Position numbers and translations under genes: made by a program
Assembly (NCBI RefSeq): GCF_012974865.1
Contig: NZ_CP043633.1
Span: 2,911,501 to 2,975,500 of the forward strand
Source of the DNA: Nonlabens sp. Ci31
GTDB taxonomy: Bacteria > Bacteroidota > Bacteroidia > Flavobacteriales > Flavobacteriaceae
Reading direction: 5' to 3'
Length of the DNA stretch: 64,000 nt
Part shown: positions 26,359-34,547 of the stretch, in pieces
Numbering within the stretch: position 1 is the stretch's first letter
Layout of the letters: the number at the start of each line of letters is the position of its first letter
Notes under the pieces: generated by a model
Databases searched by the model: none
Seen by the model: only the letters and a program-made list of their open reading frames with translations
Told to the model about the DNA's origin: nothing

Positions 26359-26366
26359 TATATTTG
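26359..26366 (+). promoter_or_regulatory. -7 box for the HD gene (TATATTTG)
   Basis: TAnnTTTG consensus 19 bp upstream of the TTG start codon. It supports transcription beginning near 26373 and therefore initiation at the TTG. Confidence 0.5.
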
Positions 26367-26385
26367 TGTTTAAATAGCTGTTCCC

Positions 26386-27612
26386 TTGAAACAACAGAAC
26401 AAACTTAAAATATTAAACGATCCCATCTACGGTTTTATTTCGATTCCTTCTGAAGAGATCTTTAAAATCGTTGAGCATCCTTATTTTCAGCGCTTGCGTA
26501 GAATTACCCAAATGGGTTTGAGCTACCTGGTATATCCAGGTGCACACCACACGAGGTTCCATCATGCATTAGGTTGCTTGCATCTAATGCAAAAATCGGT
26601 GCAAGTACTTCGATCTAAGTCGGTTGAGATATCAGATAAGGAAGAAGACGCGTTGTATAAAGCGATCTTATTACATGACATTGGACATGGCCCTTTCTCT
26701 CATACATTAGAATATCAAATTATTAATAAGGTGACACATGAGCAATTATCATGTCATTTTATGAATCATTTAAATACCGAATTTAACGGTAGTTTAACAC
26801 TTGCTATTCAGATATTTAAGGGAGAATACCACCGCCCATTTATGCTAGAGCTCATATCTAGTCAACTGGATATGGACCGATTGGATTATTTGAAAAGAGA
26901 TAGCTTTTACACAGGAGTGGCTGAAGGTAATATTAACAGTCAGCGTTTGATCACTATGCTTAATGTTGTAGATGATCAGTTAGTGGTTGAAGAAAAAGGT
27001 CTATACAGTGTAGAGAATTTCCTTTCAGGACGCAGGTTGATGTATTGGCAAGTTTACTTACATAAAACTGGAATAGGAGCAGAGCATTTATTACAGTCTG
27101 TAATTCAACGTATTAAAGAACTGATTGATAAAGGAATAAAGGTAGAACTGCCTAAGAATTTAGAATACTTCATTAATAATTCAAACCCGGATTTTAATAC
27201 TAACACTAATGATCTTGAAAAATTTGCATCATTAGACGATTCAGATATTATTACTACCTTAAAGTTGGGGAAAGACCATAAGGACTTTGTTCTTAGCGAG
27301 TTGTGTACCATGATTTTAAATCGACAGTTGCTTAAAATTAAATTCACTAACAAACAAGTTGCTCCTAAAAAGGTGCAAAAACATCTTTATAAATTAATGC
27401 AAACTTATGAGCTGACAGAGCATGAAGCTTCTTATTTTGTGTTTTCTGGTTTTGTTGTTAACGTCGCTTACGCGAAAGCACAACCTATAAAAATATTGGA
27501 TAAAAAAGGAAAATTAATAGAGCTCATCAAGGCTGGAAAAGAAGATAGTTTTAAAGCATTGCTCAAAGAAGTGAGAAAATATTACTGTTGTTATCCTAAG
27601 CTGCAAGATTGA
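26386..27612 (+). CDS. HD-domain phosphohydrolase (dNTPase-like), TTG start
   Basis: 408 residues. HD superfamily metal-dependent phosphohydrolase with HTRFHHALG (residues ~55-63) and the HD pair in LLHDIGHGPFSHTLE (97-98), as in dNTP triphosphohydrolase-like proteins. The start codon is TTG: the conserved N-terminus (NKLKILNDPIYGF) lies immediately after it, and the first in-frame ATG is at residue 43, inside the conserved domain. One degenerate copy of the palindrome (GCTTACGCGAAAGC, 27466-27479) encodes AYAKA. Nucleotide substrate not determined. Confidence 0.88.
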   Translation: MKQQNKLKILNDPIYGFISIPSEEIFKIVEHPYFQRLRRITQMGLSYLVYPGAHHTRFHHALGCLHLMQKSVQVLRSKSVEISDKEEDALYKAILLHDIGHGPFSHTLEYQIINKVTHEQLSCHFMNHLNTEFNGSLTLAIQIFKGEYHRPFMLELISSQLDMDRLDYLKRDSFYTGVAEGNINSQRLITMLNVVDDQLVVEEKGLYSVENFLSGRRLMYWQVYLHKTGIGAEHLLQSVIQRIKELIDKGIKVELPKNLEYFINNSNPDFNTNTNDLEKFASLDDSDIITTLKLGKDHKDFVLSELCTMILNRQLLKIKFTNKQVAPKKVQKHLYKLMQTYELTEHEASYFVFSGFVVNVAYAKAQPIKILDKKGKLIELIKAGKEDSFKALLKEVRKYYCCYPKLQD

Positions 27613-27622
27613 TATAAATTAG

Positions 27623-27630
27623 TACTTTTG
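27623..27630 (+). promoter_or_regulatory. lpxD -7 box (TACTTTTG)
   Basis: TAnnTTTG consensus ending 5 bp before the lpxD ATG. A start site 5-7 nt downstream would fall on the ATG itself, suggesting a leaderless transcript. Confidence 0.6.
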
Positions 27631-27635
27631 CTACA

Positions 27636-28649
27636 ATGAAATTTACCATCAAACAAATTGCCGAAATTCTAGAAGGAACTATTGAAGGAGACTCAAGCGT
27701 TGAAGTAAGTCAATTGTCAAAAATAGAAGATGGTACGTCTGGTAGCTTGAGCTTCCTTTCTAATACCAAGTATACACCTTATATTTACAAAACTCAAGCT
27801 AGTGCTGTAATTGTAAACAACGAGTTTATAGTGGAGCAACCTGTAACTTGTTCTTTGATTCGAGTGGAAGATGCTTACCTCGCTTTTACAAAACTATTAG
27901 AGTTTTATCAATTGGCTAAAATGAACAAACAAGGTATTGAACAACCCAGCTTTATTCATGAGACAGCATCTTATGGAGACCATCTATATGTAGCTGCTTT
28001 TAGTTATATAGGTGAAAACGTAAAAATAGGCAACAATGTAAAGATTTTTTCCAATGTCAACATTGGAGATAATGTGACTATAGGAGATAATTGTATTTTA
28101 CATTCGGCAGTACAGATTAAATCTGATACCATAATAGGGAATCAGGTAGTTATTAATTCTGGTAGCGTAATAGGTTCAGATGGTTTTGGATTTGCGCCTA
28201 ACAAAGATGGCACTTACACAAAAATACCTCAAACGGGTAATGTAATTATCGAAGATAATGTAGAGATAGGATCACTAACTACTATAGATAAGGCCACCTT
28301 GGGGAGTACGATCATTAGATCTGGGGTCAAATTAGATAATCAGATTCAAGTTGCCCATAATGTTGAAATAGGATCAAATACAGTAATCGCAGCTCAAACT
28401 GGAATTGCAGGATCAAGTAGAATAGGAAAGAATTGTAAGATCGGTGGACAAGTAGGTATCGCAGGTCATATAGTCATTGAAGATAATGTCAACATACAAG
28501 CACAAAGCGGTGTTGGCAGAAAATTAAAAGAAGGAACAACGGTTCAAGGCTCTCCAGCTTTTGATTATTCAGACTGGAATAGAAGCTACGTGTTATTTAA
28601 GAATTTAAGAAAAATAGAATCGAGAATTTCAAATCTTGAAAAAAAATAA
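27636..28649 (+). CDS. lpxD: UDP-3-O-acylglucosamine N-acyltransferase
   Basis: 337 residues. Third step of lipid A synthesis: N-acylation of UDP-3-O-acyl-glucosamine from acyl-ACP. N-terminal uridine-binding domain (GSLSFLSNTKYTPYIY), then left-handed beta-helix hexapeptide repeats (IGENVKIGNNVKIF and many more), with catalytic His in QVAHNVEIGSN and a helical C-terminus (NLRKIESRISNLEKK). First gene of an lpxD-lpxC/fabZ-lpxA-efp-lpxD2 operon. Confidence 0.96.
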   Translation: MKFTIKQIAEILEGTIEGDSSVEVSQLSKIEDGTSGSLSFLSNTKYTPYIYKTQASAVIVNNEFIVEQPVTCSLIRVEDAYLAFTKLLEFYQLAKMNKQGIEQPSFIHETASYGDHLYVAAFSYIGENVKIGNNVKIFSNVNIGDNVTIGDNCILHSAVQIKSDTIIGNQVVINSGSVIGSDGFGFAPNKDGTYTKIPQTGNVIIEDNVEIGSLTTIDKATLGSTIIRSGVKLDNQIQVAHNVEIGSNTVIAAQTGIAGSSRIGKNCKIGGQVGIAGHIVIEDNVNIQAQSGVGRKLKEGTTVQGSPAFDYSDWNRSYVLFKNLRKIESRISNLEKK

Positions 28650-28655
28650 GCATAA

Positions 28656-30056
28656 ATGACGGTAACAGAATTTAAGCAAACGACCATAAAAGATGAAGTA
28701 ACCTTGTCGGGTGTTGGTTTGCATACTGGTAAAGAAGTAACTTTAGTTTTTAAACCGGCCCCAGAAAATCATGGTTATGCTTTTCAAAGAGTCGATTTAG
28801 AAGGTAGTCCGGTAATTGAAGCATCTGCTAATTATGTTACAGATACTAAAAGAGGTACTACTCTAGATAAAAGGGGCGTGCAAATCAATACTTGTGAGCA
28901 TGTACTCGCAGCTTTAGTAGGTTTAGAAATAGACAACTGTTTGATAGAAATAGATAGTAGTGAGCCACCAATCATGGATGGTTCTTCAAAATTCTTTGTT
29001 GAGGCCTTAGAAAAAGCAGGTAGGGTAGAACAAGAGCAGTTTAGAGAAGAATATGTGGTTCAAGAAAATATTTCCTACAAGGATGAAGAAACAGGTAGCG
29101 AGATTATCTTAATGCCTGCTGACTCCTATCAAATCACGGCAATGGTTGATTTTGGAACTAAAGTTTTAGGAACTCAAAACGCGACACTTCATAAAGTAAG
29201 CGACTTTAAAGAAGAGATTTCTAGTGCTAGAACATTTAGTTTTCTTCATGAAATTGAAATGCTTTTAGAACATGGATTGATAAAAGGTGGTGATCTTAAT
29301 AACGCCATTGTTTATGTCGACAAAGAACTGTCAGAGAAAACAACAGAAAGCCTTAAAAAAGCATTCAAAAAAGATAATATTACCATTAGACCTAATGGAA
29401 TTTTAGATAATCTAGAACTTCATCACCCTAATGAAGCTGCACGCCACAAGCTGTTAGATGTCATTGGTGATCTCGCCTTAATAGGCTATAAAATTAGAGG
29501 TAAAGTAATTGCCACTAAGCCGGGACATTTTGTCAACACTCAATTTGCGAAAAAAATGTCAAAAATTATTAAGAAGGATATTAAAGATAATGTACCTCAG
29601 GTAGATATTCGTAAGGAACCACTTATGGATGTAATGCAAATTATGGAGGTATTGCCGCACAGGCCCCCCTTTTTATTGATAGATAAGATATTTGAACTTT
29701 CTGATAGTCATGTAATTGGTTTGAAGAATGTAACAATGAATGAGCCCTTCTTCCTAGGTCATTTTCCTGGGCAGCCGGTAATGCCAGGAGTACTTATCGT
29801 AGAAGCCATGGCACAAACTGGTGGTATCTTAGTTTTGAGTACCGTTCCAGATCCAGAGAATTATTTGACTTTCTTTATGAAAATGGATAATGTAAAGTTT
29901 AAAAGAAAAGTATCCCCAGGTGATACCCTTATATTTAAATGTGATTTAATTTCTCCTATAAGAAGAGGGATTTGTCACATGCAAGCTTACGCTTACGCAA
30001 ATGGCATCCTTTGTGCCGAAGCTGAGTTGATGGCACAAATTTCAAAAGTAAAATAA
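28656..30056 (+). CDS. lpxC/fabZ: Bifunctional LpxC deacetylase / FabZ dehydratase
   Basis: 466 residues. Fusion typical of Bacteroidota. Residues 1-~305 are LpxC, the zinc-dependent UDP-3-O-acyl-GlcNAc deacetylase, with GVGLHTGK, zinc ligands in CEHVLAAL and LHHPNEAARHKLLDVIGDL, and the GHFVNT end motif. Residues ~320-466 are FabZ, 3-hydroxyacyl-ACP dehydratase, with HRPPFLLIDKI and catalytic His in GHFPGQPVMPGVLIVEAMAQ. The pairing links lipid A commitment to unsaturated or hydroxy fatty-acid flux. Six bases after lpxD; its stop overlaps the lpxA start by one base. Confidence 0.97.
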   Translation: MTVTEFKQTTIKDEVTLSGVGLHTGKEVTLVFKPAPENHGYAFQRVDLEGSPVIEASANYVTDTKRGTTLDKRGVQINTCEHVLAALVGLEIDNCLIEIDSSEPPIMDGSSKFFVEALEKAGRVEQEQFREEYVVQENISYKDEETGSEIILMPADSYQITAMVDFGTKVLGTQNATLHKVSDFKEEISSARTFSFLHEIEMLLEHGLIKGGDLNNAIVYVDKELSEKTTESLKKAFKKDNITIRPNGILDNLELHHPNEAARHKLLDVIGDLALIGYKIRGKVIATKPGHFVNTQFAKKMSKIIKKDIKDNVPQVDIRKEPLMDVMQIMEVLPHRPPFLLIDKIFELSDSHVIGLKNVTMNEPFFLGHFPGQPVMPGVLIVEAMAQTGGILVLSTVPDPENYLTFFMKMDNVKFKRKVSPGDTLIFKCDLISPIRRGICHMQAYAYANGILCAEAELMAQISKVK

Positions 30057-30841
30057 TGAATCAACCACTAGCATACGTACATCCAGGAGCAAAAATTGCC
30101 AAAAACGTAGTTATAGAACCTTTTACAACCATTCATAACGATGTGGTTATCGAGGAAGGAACTTGGATAGGATCTAACGTGACCATCATGGAAGGTGCAC
30201 GTATAGGTAAAAATGTAAGTATTTTCCCTGGTGCAGTAATAAGTGCCATTCCTCAAGATAAAAAGTTTGAAGACGAAGATACCCTAACTATAATAGGGGA
30301 TAATACCACTATTAGAGAATGTGTGACCATTAATCGGGGTACTTCAGACCGAATGAAAACCGTGATAGGTAAAAACTGTTGGATCATGGCTTATTGCCAC
30401 ATTGCACACGATTGTATTGTTGGAGATAATTGTATTTTTTCTAATAATAGTACTCTTGCAGGTCATATTACAGTAGGAGATTATGTAGTACTAGCAGGTA
30501 TGGCCGCTGTACAACAGTTTTGTCAGATAGGAAGCCATGCATTTGTAACCGGTGGATCTTTAGTTCGTAAGGATGTTCCTCCGTTTGTTAAAGCGGGTCG
30601 TGAGCCCTTAAGCTATGTAGGTATTAATTCTGTAGGCTTGCGTAGAAGAGGATTTGACTTGGAAAAAATCCGAGAAATTCAAGACATCTATCGCATTCTT
30701 TATCAAAAAAATTACAATGTTTCTCAAGGTGTAGAAATCATAGAGGCAGAAATGATTGCGACACCAGAGCGCGATGAAATATTAGAATTTATTAAAAACA
30801 CAAAGCGAGGTATCATGAGAGGATACGTTAGTAAACAATAA
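30056..30841 (+). CDS. lpxA: UDP-GlcNAc acyltransferase
   Basis: 261 residues. First lipid A step, O-acylation of UDP-GlcNAc from 3-hydroxyacyl-ACP. Hexapeptide beta-helix (PGAKIAKNVVIEPF through VGDYVVLAGMAAVQQF), catalytic His in CHIAHDCIVGDN, and a C-terminal helical domain (NSVGLRRRGFD and following). Overlaps lpxC/fabZ by one base and is followed by efp after 3 bases. Confidence 0.97.
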   Translation: MNQPLAYVHPGAKIAKNVVIEPFTTIHNDVVIEEGTWIGSNVTIMEGARIGKNVSIFPGAVISAIPQDKKFEDEDTLTIIGDNTTIRECVTINRGTSDRMKTVIGKNCWIMAYCHIAHDCIVGDNCIFSNNSTLAGHITVGDYVVLAGMAAVQQFCQIGSHAFVTGGSLVRKDVPPFVKAGREPLSYVGINSVGLRRRGFDLEKIREIQDIYRILYQKNYNVSQGVEIIEAEMIATPERDEILEFIKNTKRGIMRGYVSKQ

Positions 30842-30844
30842 GAT

Positions 30845-31411
30845 ATGGCAAGTACAAGCGACATTAGAAAAGGATTGTGTATTCATTACAATCACGATAT
30901 TTTTAAAATTATTGAATTTCTTCATGTAAAACCTGGTAAAGGTCCTGCATTTGTAAGAACTAAATTAAAATCTGTAACTTCAGGAAAAGTGATTGATAAT
31001 ACATTTTCTGCTGGACATAAAATTGAAGAAATACGTGTAGAAACACATTCTTTTCAATTTTTATATAAAGATGGTGAGGGATATCACTTCATGAATACAG
31101 AGACTTATGAGCAAATTATACTGCAAGAAAATTCTTTGGATGCGCCTGGATTATTAAAAGAAGGGGAAGTAGTGAAAATTCAAATCAATACAGAAGATGA
31201 TTCTCCATTGTCTGTAGATATGCCACAATACGTGATTCTTAAGGTAACCGCCACTGAACCAGGTCTTAAAGGAAATACAGCAACAAATGCATCTAAGCCA
31301 GCTACGGTAGAAACAGGTGCTGAAGTCAATGTTCCTTTATTTATCAATGAAGGTGATATCATTAGAATTGATACTGAAAAGGGGAACTATCACGAGAGAA
31401 TGAAGCAATAA
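30845..31411 (+). CDS. efp: Elongation factor P
   Basis: 188 residues, three beta-barrel domains. Binds between the ribosomal P and E sites to relieve stalling at polyproline. The domain I loop is HVKPGKGPAFVR with K32 at the tip, the usual modification site. Domains II/III include DAPGLLKEGEVVKI and the C-terminal VPLFINEGDIIRIDTEKGNYHERM. Embedded in the lpx operon, with its stop directly followed by the GTG start of the next gene. Confidence 0.97.
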   Translation: MASTSDIRKGLCIHYNHDIFKIIEFLHVKPGKGPAFVRTKLKSVTSGKVIDNTFSAGHKIEEIRVETHSFQFLYKDGEGYHFMNTETYEQIILQENSLDAPGLLKEGEVVKIQINTEDDSPLSVDMPQYVILKVTATEPGLKGNTATNASKPATVETGAEVNVPLFINEGDIIRIDTEKGNYHERMKQ

Positions 31412-32353
31412 GTGAGATTTCCTAAAACATATCAACTTGCTGAAATAGCCGCAATTATCAATTGTGATTATGTGGGTGACGCATCCTTTCCTGTTTTGGG
31501 AATGAATGAAATTCATGTGGTGACCCCAGGCGATATTGTTTTTGTGGATCACCCTAAATACTATGATAAAGCATTGCAAAGTGCTGCTAGCATTGTGTTA
31601 ATCAATAAACAAGTCGACTGTCCAAATGGCAAGGCATTACTTATTTCAGACGACCCTTTTAGAGATTTTAATAAGCTTACGCAGTATTTTGTTCCTTTTT
31701 TCGCTTTCGCGAAAGCGCAACTTCCCAAAAGTATAGGAGAACACTCCCACATTCATCCCAGCGCCACAATAGGTAGGGATGTAGAAATAGGAGATCACAC
31801 CATTATACATGCAAATGTGAGTATAGGTGATCGATCTGTTATTGGTAATCACGTGATTATTAATGCCGGGGCGGTTTTAGGGGGTGATGCTTTTTATTAC
31901 AAACGTCGTCCAGATGGCTATGATAAATTATTAAGTAATGGTCGTGTAGTCATTGAGGATCATGTAGAACTAGGCGCAAATACCACTATTGACCGTGGTG
32001 TTACAGGAGATACTACAATAGGCTATGGCAGTAAACTTGATAACCAAGTACAAATAGGGCATGATACCGTTTTAGGTAAACACGTTCTTATTGCCAGTCA
32101 GACAGGGATTGCAGGCTGTGTAGTTATAGAAGACGAAGTAACCATTTGGGGACAAGTAGGAATCACGAGCGGTGTAACAATAGGGAAGAAGGCAGTTATT
32201 TCTGCAAAGTCTGGAGTAAGTAAATCACTGGAAGGGAATAAAAATTATTTTGGTATTCCTGCAGATGATTTTAGAAGTAAATACAAGGAAATAGCAGCTA
32301 TAAAACAAATTCCGGAAGCCTTAGAACTTCTTAAAAAAATGAATAAGCAATAG
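31412..32353 (+). CDS. Second LpxD-like acyltransferase (GTG start)
   Basis: 313 residues. An LpxD-type protein with N-terminal uridine-binding domain (GMNEIHVVTPGDIVFVDHPKYYDKAL) and hexapeptide beta-helix; the catalytic-type His is kept (NQVQIGHDTVLG). It is clearly distinct from lpxD at 27636. The start is GTG, abutting the efp TAA; the conserved N-terminus (RFPKTYQLAEIAAIINC) begins there and the next ATG is internal. The exact palindrome CGCTTTCGCGAAAGCG lies inside the gene (31702-31717), encoding AFAKA between the two domains. Acyl or sugar specificity unknown. Confidence 0.9.
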   Translation: MRFPKTYQLAEIAAIINCDYVGDASFPVLGMNEIHVVTPGDIVFVDHPKYYDKALQSAASIVLINKQVDCPNGKALLISDDPFRDFNKLTQYFVPFFAFAKAQLPKSIGEHSHIHPSATIGRDVEIGDHTIIHANVSIGDRSVIGNHVIINAGAVLGGDAFYYKRRPDGYDKLLSNGRVVIEDHVELGANTTIDRGVTGDTTIGYGSKLDNQVQIGHDTVLGKHVLIASQTGIAGCVVIEDEVTIWGQVGITSGVTIGKKAVISAKSGVSKSLEGNKNYFGIPADDFRSKYKEIAAIKQIPEALELLKKMNKQ

Positions 32354-32440
32354 TTAATATTTTAATGAAAAGATAGAATTTTATTCTAGGTTAACATTTC
32401 ATTCTTACCTAGTTTAGCACTCAATTAAAAGTTTTTATAA

Positions 32441-32815
32441 ATGGCTGCAGCAGCAAAGAAAATAGTGCAAAAATTTTTAGATTCTGACGTGTTTGTTAAC
32501 GTAGAAGAGTTTGATCATTACATACATAAAGATCTTAAAATGCACTGGCATGCAAGCTCTGGTTACAGAGAATTCAATTACGATGATTATTACAGACTTT
32601 GTCAGTCTACAGCAACTTCCTATGAAAGTATGAGGTCTGAGGTAACACATATGATCAGTGATAAAAAAGAAGTAGCAGCGAGATTTACCGTTTATGTAAG
32701 AACAAATGAAAATCCAAGAGAAGAGATTCCTGTAGGATATTTTATTTCTATCTTTAAATTAGAAGACGATAAAATAATAGAGGTGCATCAGACCAGTCAC
32801 CCATCACAAGATTAA
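32441..32815 (+). CDS. NTF2-like (SnoaL-fold) protein
   Basis: 124 residues with the cone-shaped NTF2/SnoaL layout: N-terminal helices (KKIVQKFLDSD), a central YDDYYRLCQS and C-terminal strands (VAARFTVYVRT, PVGYFISIFKLEDDKIIEVHQTSHP). There is no signal peptide, so it is cytoplasmic. It sits between the lpx operon and sucD. Enzymatic or binding role unknown. Confidence 0.8.
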   Translation: MAAAAKKIVQKFLDSDVFVNVEEFDHYIHKDLKMHWHASSGYREFNYDDYYRLCQSTATSYESMRSEVTHMISDKKEVAARFTVYVRTNENPREEIPVGYFISIFKLEDDKIIEVHQTSHPSQD

Positions 32816-32845
32816 ATTAAGAATACTCCATATAAATTATAAACA

Positions 32846-33718
32846 ATGAGCGTTTTAGTAAACAAAGATTCTAAAATAATAGTACAAGGTTTTACCGGTA
32901 GTGAAGGTACCTTCCACGCAGGTCAAATGATAGATTACGGTACTAACGTAGTAGGTGGTGTTACCCCAGGAAAAGGTGGTCAAGAACATTTAGGTAAACC
33001 AGTTTTTAATACTGTTCAAGAAGCAGTAGAAAAAGCAGGAGCCGATGTATCCATCATTTTTGTACCCCCAGCTTTTGCTGCAGATGCTATTAAAGAAGCC
33101 GCAGATGCAGGTATCAAAGTAATCATTACCATTACAGAAGGTATTCCAGTAGCAGATATGGTTAAAGTTGCAGACTATATAAAAGATATGGACTGTCGCT
33201 TAGTAGGTCCTAACTGCCCAGGGGTGATTACTCCAGGAGAAGCAAAAGTAGGTATTATGCCAGGTTTTGTATTTAAAAAAGGAAAAATAGGTATTGTTTC
33301 CAAATCAGGAACGCTTACTTATGAGGCGTCAGACCAAGTTGTTAAACAGGGTTATGGTATTTCTACAGCAATAGGAATAGGTGGTGATCCAATTATAGGA
33401 ACAACTACTAAAGAAGCTGTTGAACTTTTTATGAATGATCCAGAAACTGAAGCTATCGTTATGATAGGTGAAATAGGTGGACAGTTAGAAGCTGACGCAG
33501 CACATTGGATCAAAGCAACTGGTAACAAAAAACCTGTTATAGGCTTTATCGCTGGTGAAACTGCTCCTGCAGGTCGTACTATGGGGCACGCTGGTGCAAT
33601 CGTAGGCGGGTCTGAAGATACTGCTCAAGCTAAAAAAGCAATCATGAAAGAATGTGGAATTCACGTGGTGGATTCTCCAGCCGAAATAGGTAAGAAAGTT
33701 GCCGAAGTTTTAGGATAA
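32846..33718 (+). CDS. sucD: Succinyl-CoA synthetase alpha subunit
   Basis: 290 residues, normal length. CoA-binding Rossmann domain ([34 protein letters not shown]) and ligase domain with the phospho-histidine in [13 protein letters not shown]. Forms the enzyme with SucC from 15086-16282. Confidence 0.97.
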   Translation: MSVLVNKDSKIIVQGFTGSEGTFHAGQMIDYGTNVVGGVTPGKGGQEHLGKPVFNTVQEAVEKAGADVSIIFVPPAFAADAIKEAADAGIKVIITITEGIPVADMVKVADYIKDMDCRLVGPNCPGVITPGEAKVGIMPGFVFKKGKIGIVSKSGTLTYEASDQVVKQGYGISTAIGIGGDPIIGTTTKEAVELFMNDPETEAIVMIGEIGGQLEADAAHWIKATGNKKPVIGFIAGETAPAGRTMGHAGAIVGGSEDTAQAKKAIMKECGIHVVDSPAEIGKKVAEVLG

Positions 33719-33725
33719 ATTACAC

Positions 33726-33771
33726 AAAGCCAGAATACGTAACATTGATTTGATACCCATTCTGGCTTTTA
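33726..33771 (+). terminator. sucD terminator
   Basis: Perfect 11-bp stem AAAGCCAGAAT / ATTCTGGCTTT followed by TATATA. It separates sucD from fabG, so fabG probably has its own promoter or is reached by read-through. Confidence 0.7.
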
Positions 33772-33788
33772 TATATAACCAACCTCTT

Positions 33789-34535
33789 ATGAAATTATTA
33801 CAAGGTAAAAATGTAATCATTACTGGTGCCAGTCGTGGCATAGGTAAAGGTATTGCTGAAGTGTTTGCAAAACACGGAGCAAACATCGCTTTCACTTATG
33901 CAAGTTCTGAAGGCCCAGCGCTAGAGTTAGAGAAGGAACTTACCGCTTTAGGAGTTAAAGCAAAAGCATATAAAAGTAACGCAGCCGACTTTACGGAGTC
34001 ACAAGAACTTATTGATGTTGTTACAAAAGATTTTGACAGTATTGATGTATTGATAAATAATGCAGGTATCACTAAAGACAATCTCTTGATGAGAATGAGC
34101 GAGGTTGATTTTGATACAGTAATTCAAGTCAACTTAAAGTCTGTTTTTAACATGACCAAAGCAGTACAACGCACCATGTTAAAGCAACGTCACGGTAGTA
34201 TTATTAATATGAGCAGTATTGTAGGCGTGAAAGGAAATGCTGGACAGACCAATTATGCGGCTAGTAAAGCAGGGATTATAGGTTTTAGCAAATCAGTTGC
34301 TTTGGAATTAGGATCGCGTAACATACGTTGTAATTCTATTGCTCCTGGTTTTATAGAAACAGAAATGACAGATGCTCTTAATGAAGAAACAGTGCAGAGC
34401 TGGAGAAATGCAATCCCATTGAAACGTGGTGGTACTCCAGAAGATGTTGCAAACGCCTGTGTATTCCTTGCTAGTGATCTTTCTACTTACATTACCGGAC
34501 AGACACTACACGTAGATGGCGGGATGTTAACCTAA
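33789..34535 (+). CDS. fabG: 3-oxoacyl-ACP reductase
   Basis: 248 residues, short-chain dehydrogenase. NADP-binding TGASRGIGKGIA, NNAGIT, the catalytic Ser in NMSSIVG, the YxxxK pair in NYAASKAG, and a C-terminal GQTLHVDGGMLT typical of FabG. The ATG at 33789 gives the standard N-terminus (MKLLQGKNVIITG); an in-frame start further up at 33750 would add 13 residues inside the sucD terminator. Confidence 0.92.
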   Translation: MKLLQGKNVIITGASRGIGKGIAEVFAKHGANIAFTYASSEGPALELEKELTALGVKAKAYKSNAADFTESQELIDVVTKDFDSIDVLINNAGITKDNLLMRMSEVDFDTVIQVNLKSVFNMTKAVQRTMLKQRHGSIINMSSIVGVKGNAGQTNYAASKAGIIGFSKSVALELGSRNIRCNSIAPGFIETEMTDALNEETVQSWRNAIPLKRGGTPEDVANACVFLASDLSTYITGQTLHVDGGMLT

Positions 34536-34547
34536 AAAAATAATTTC

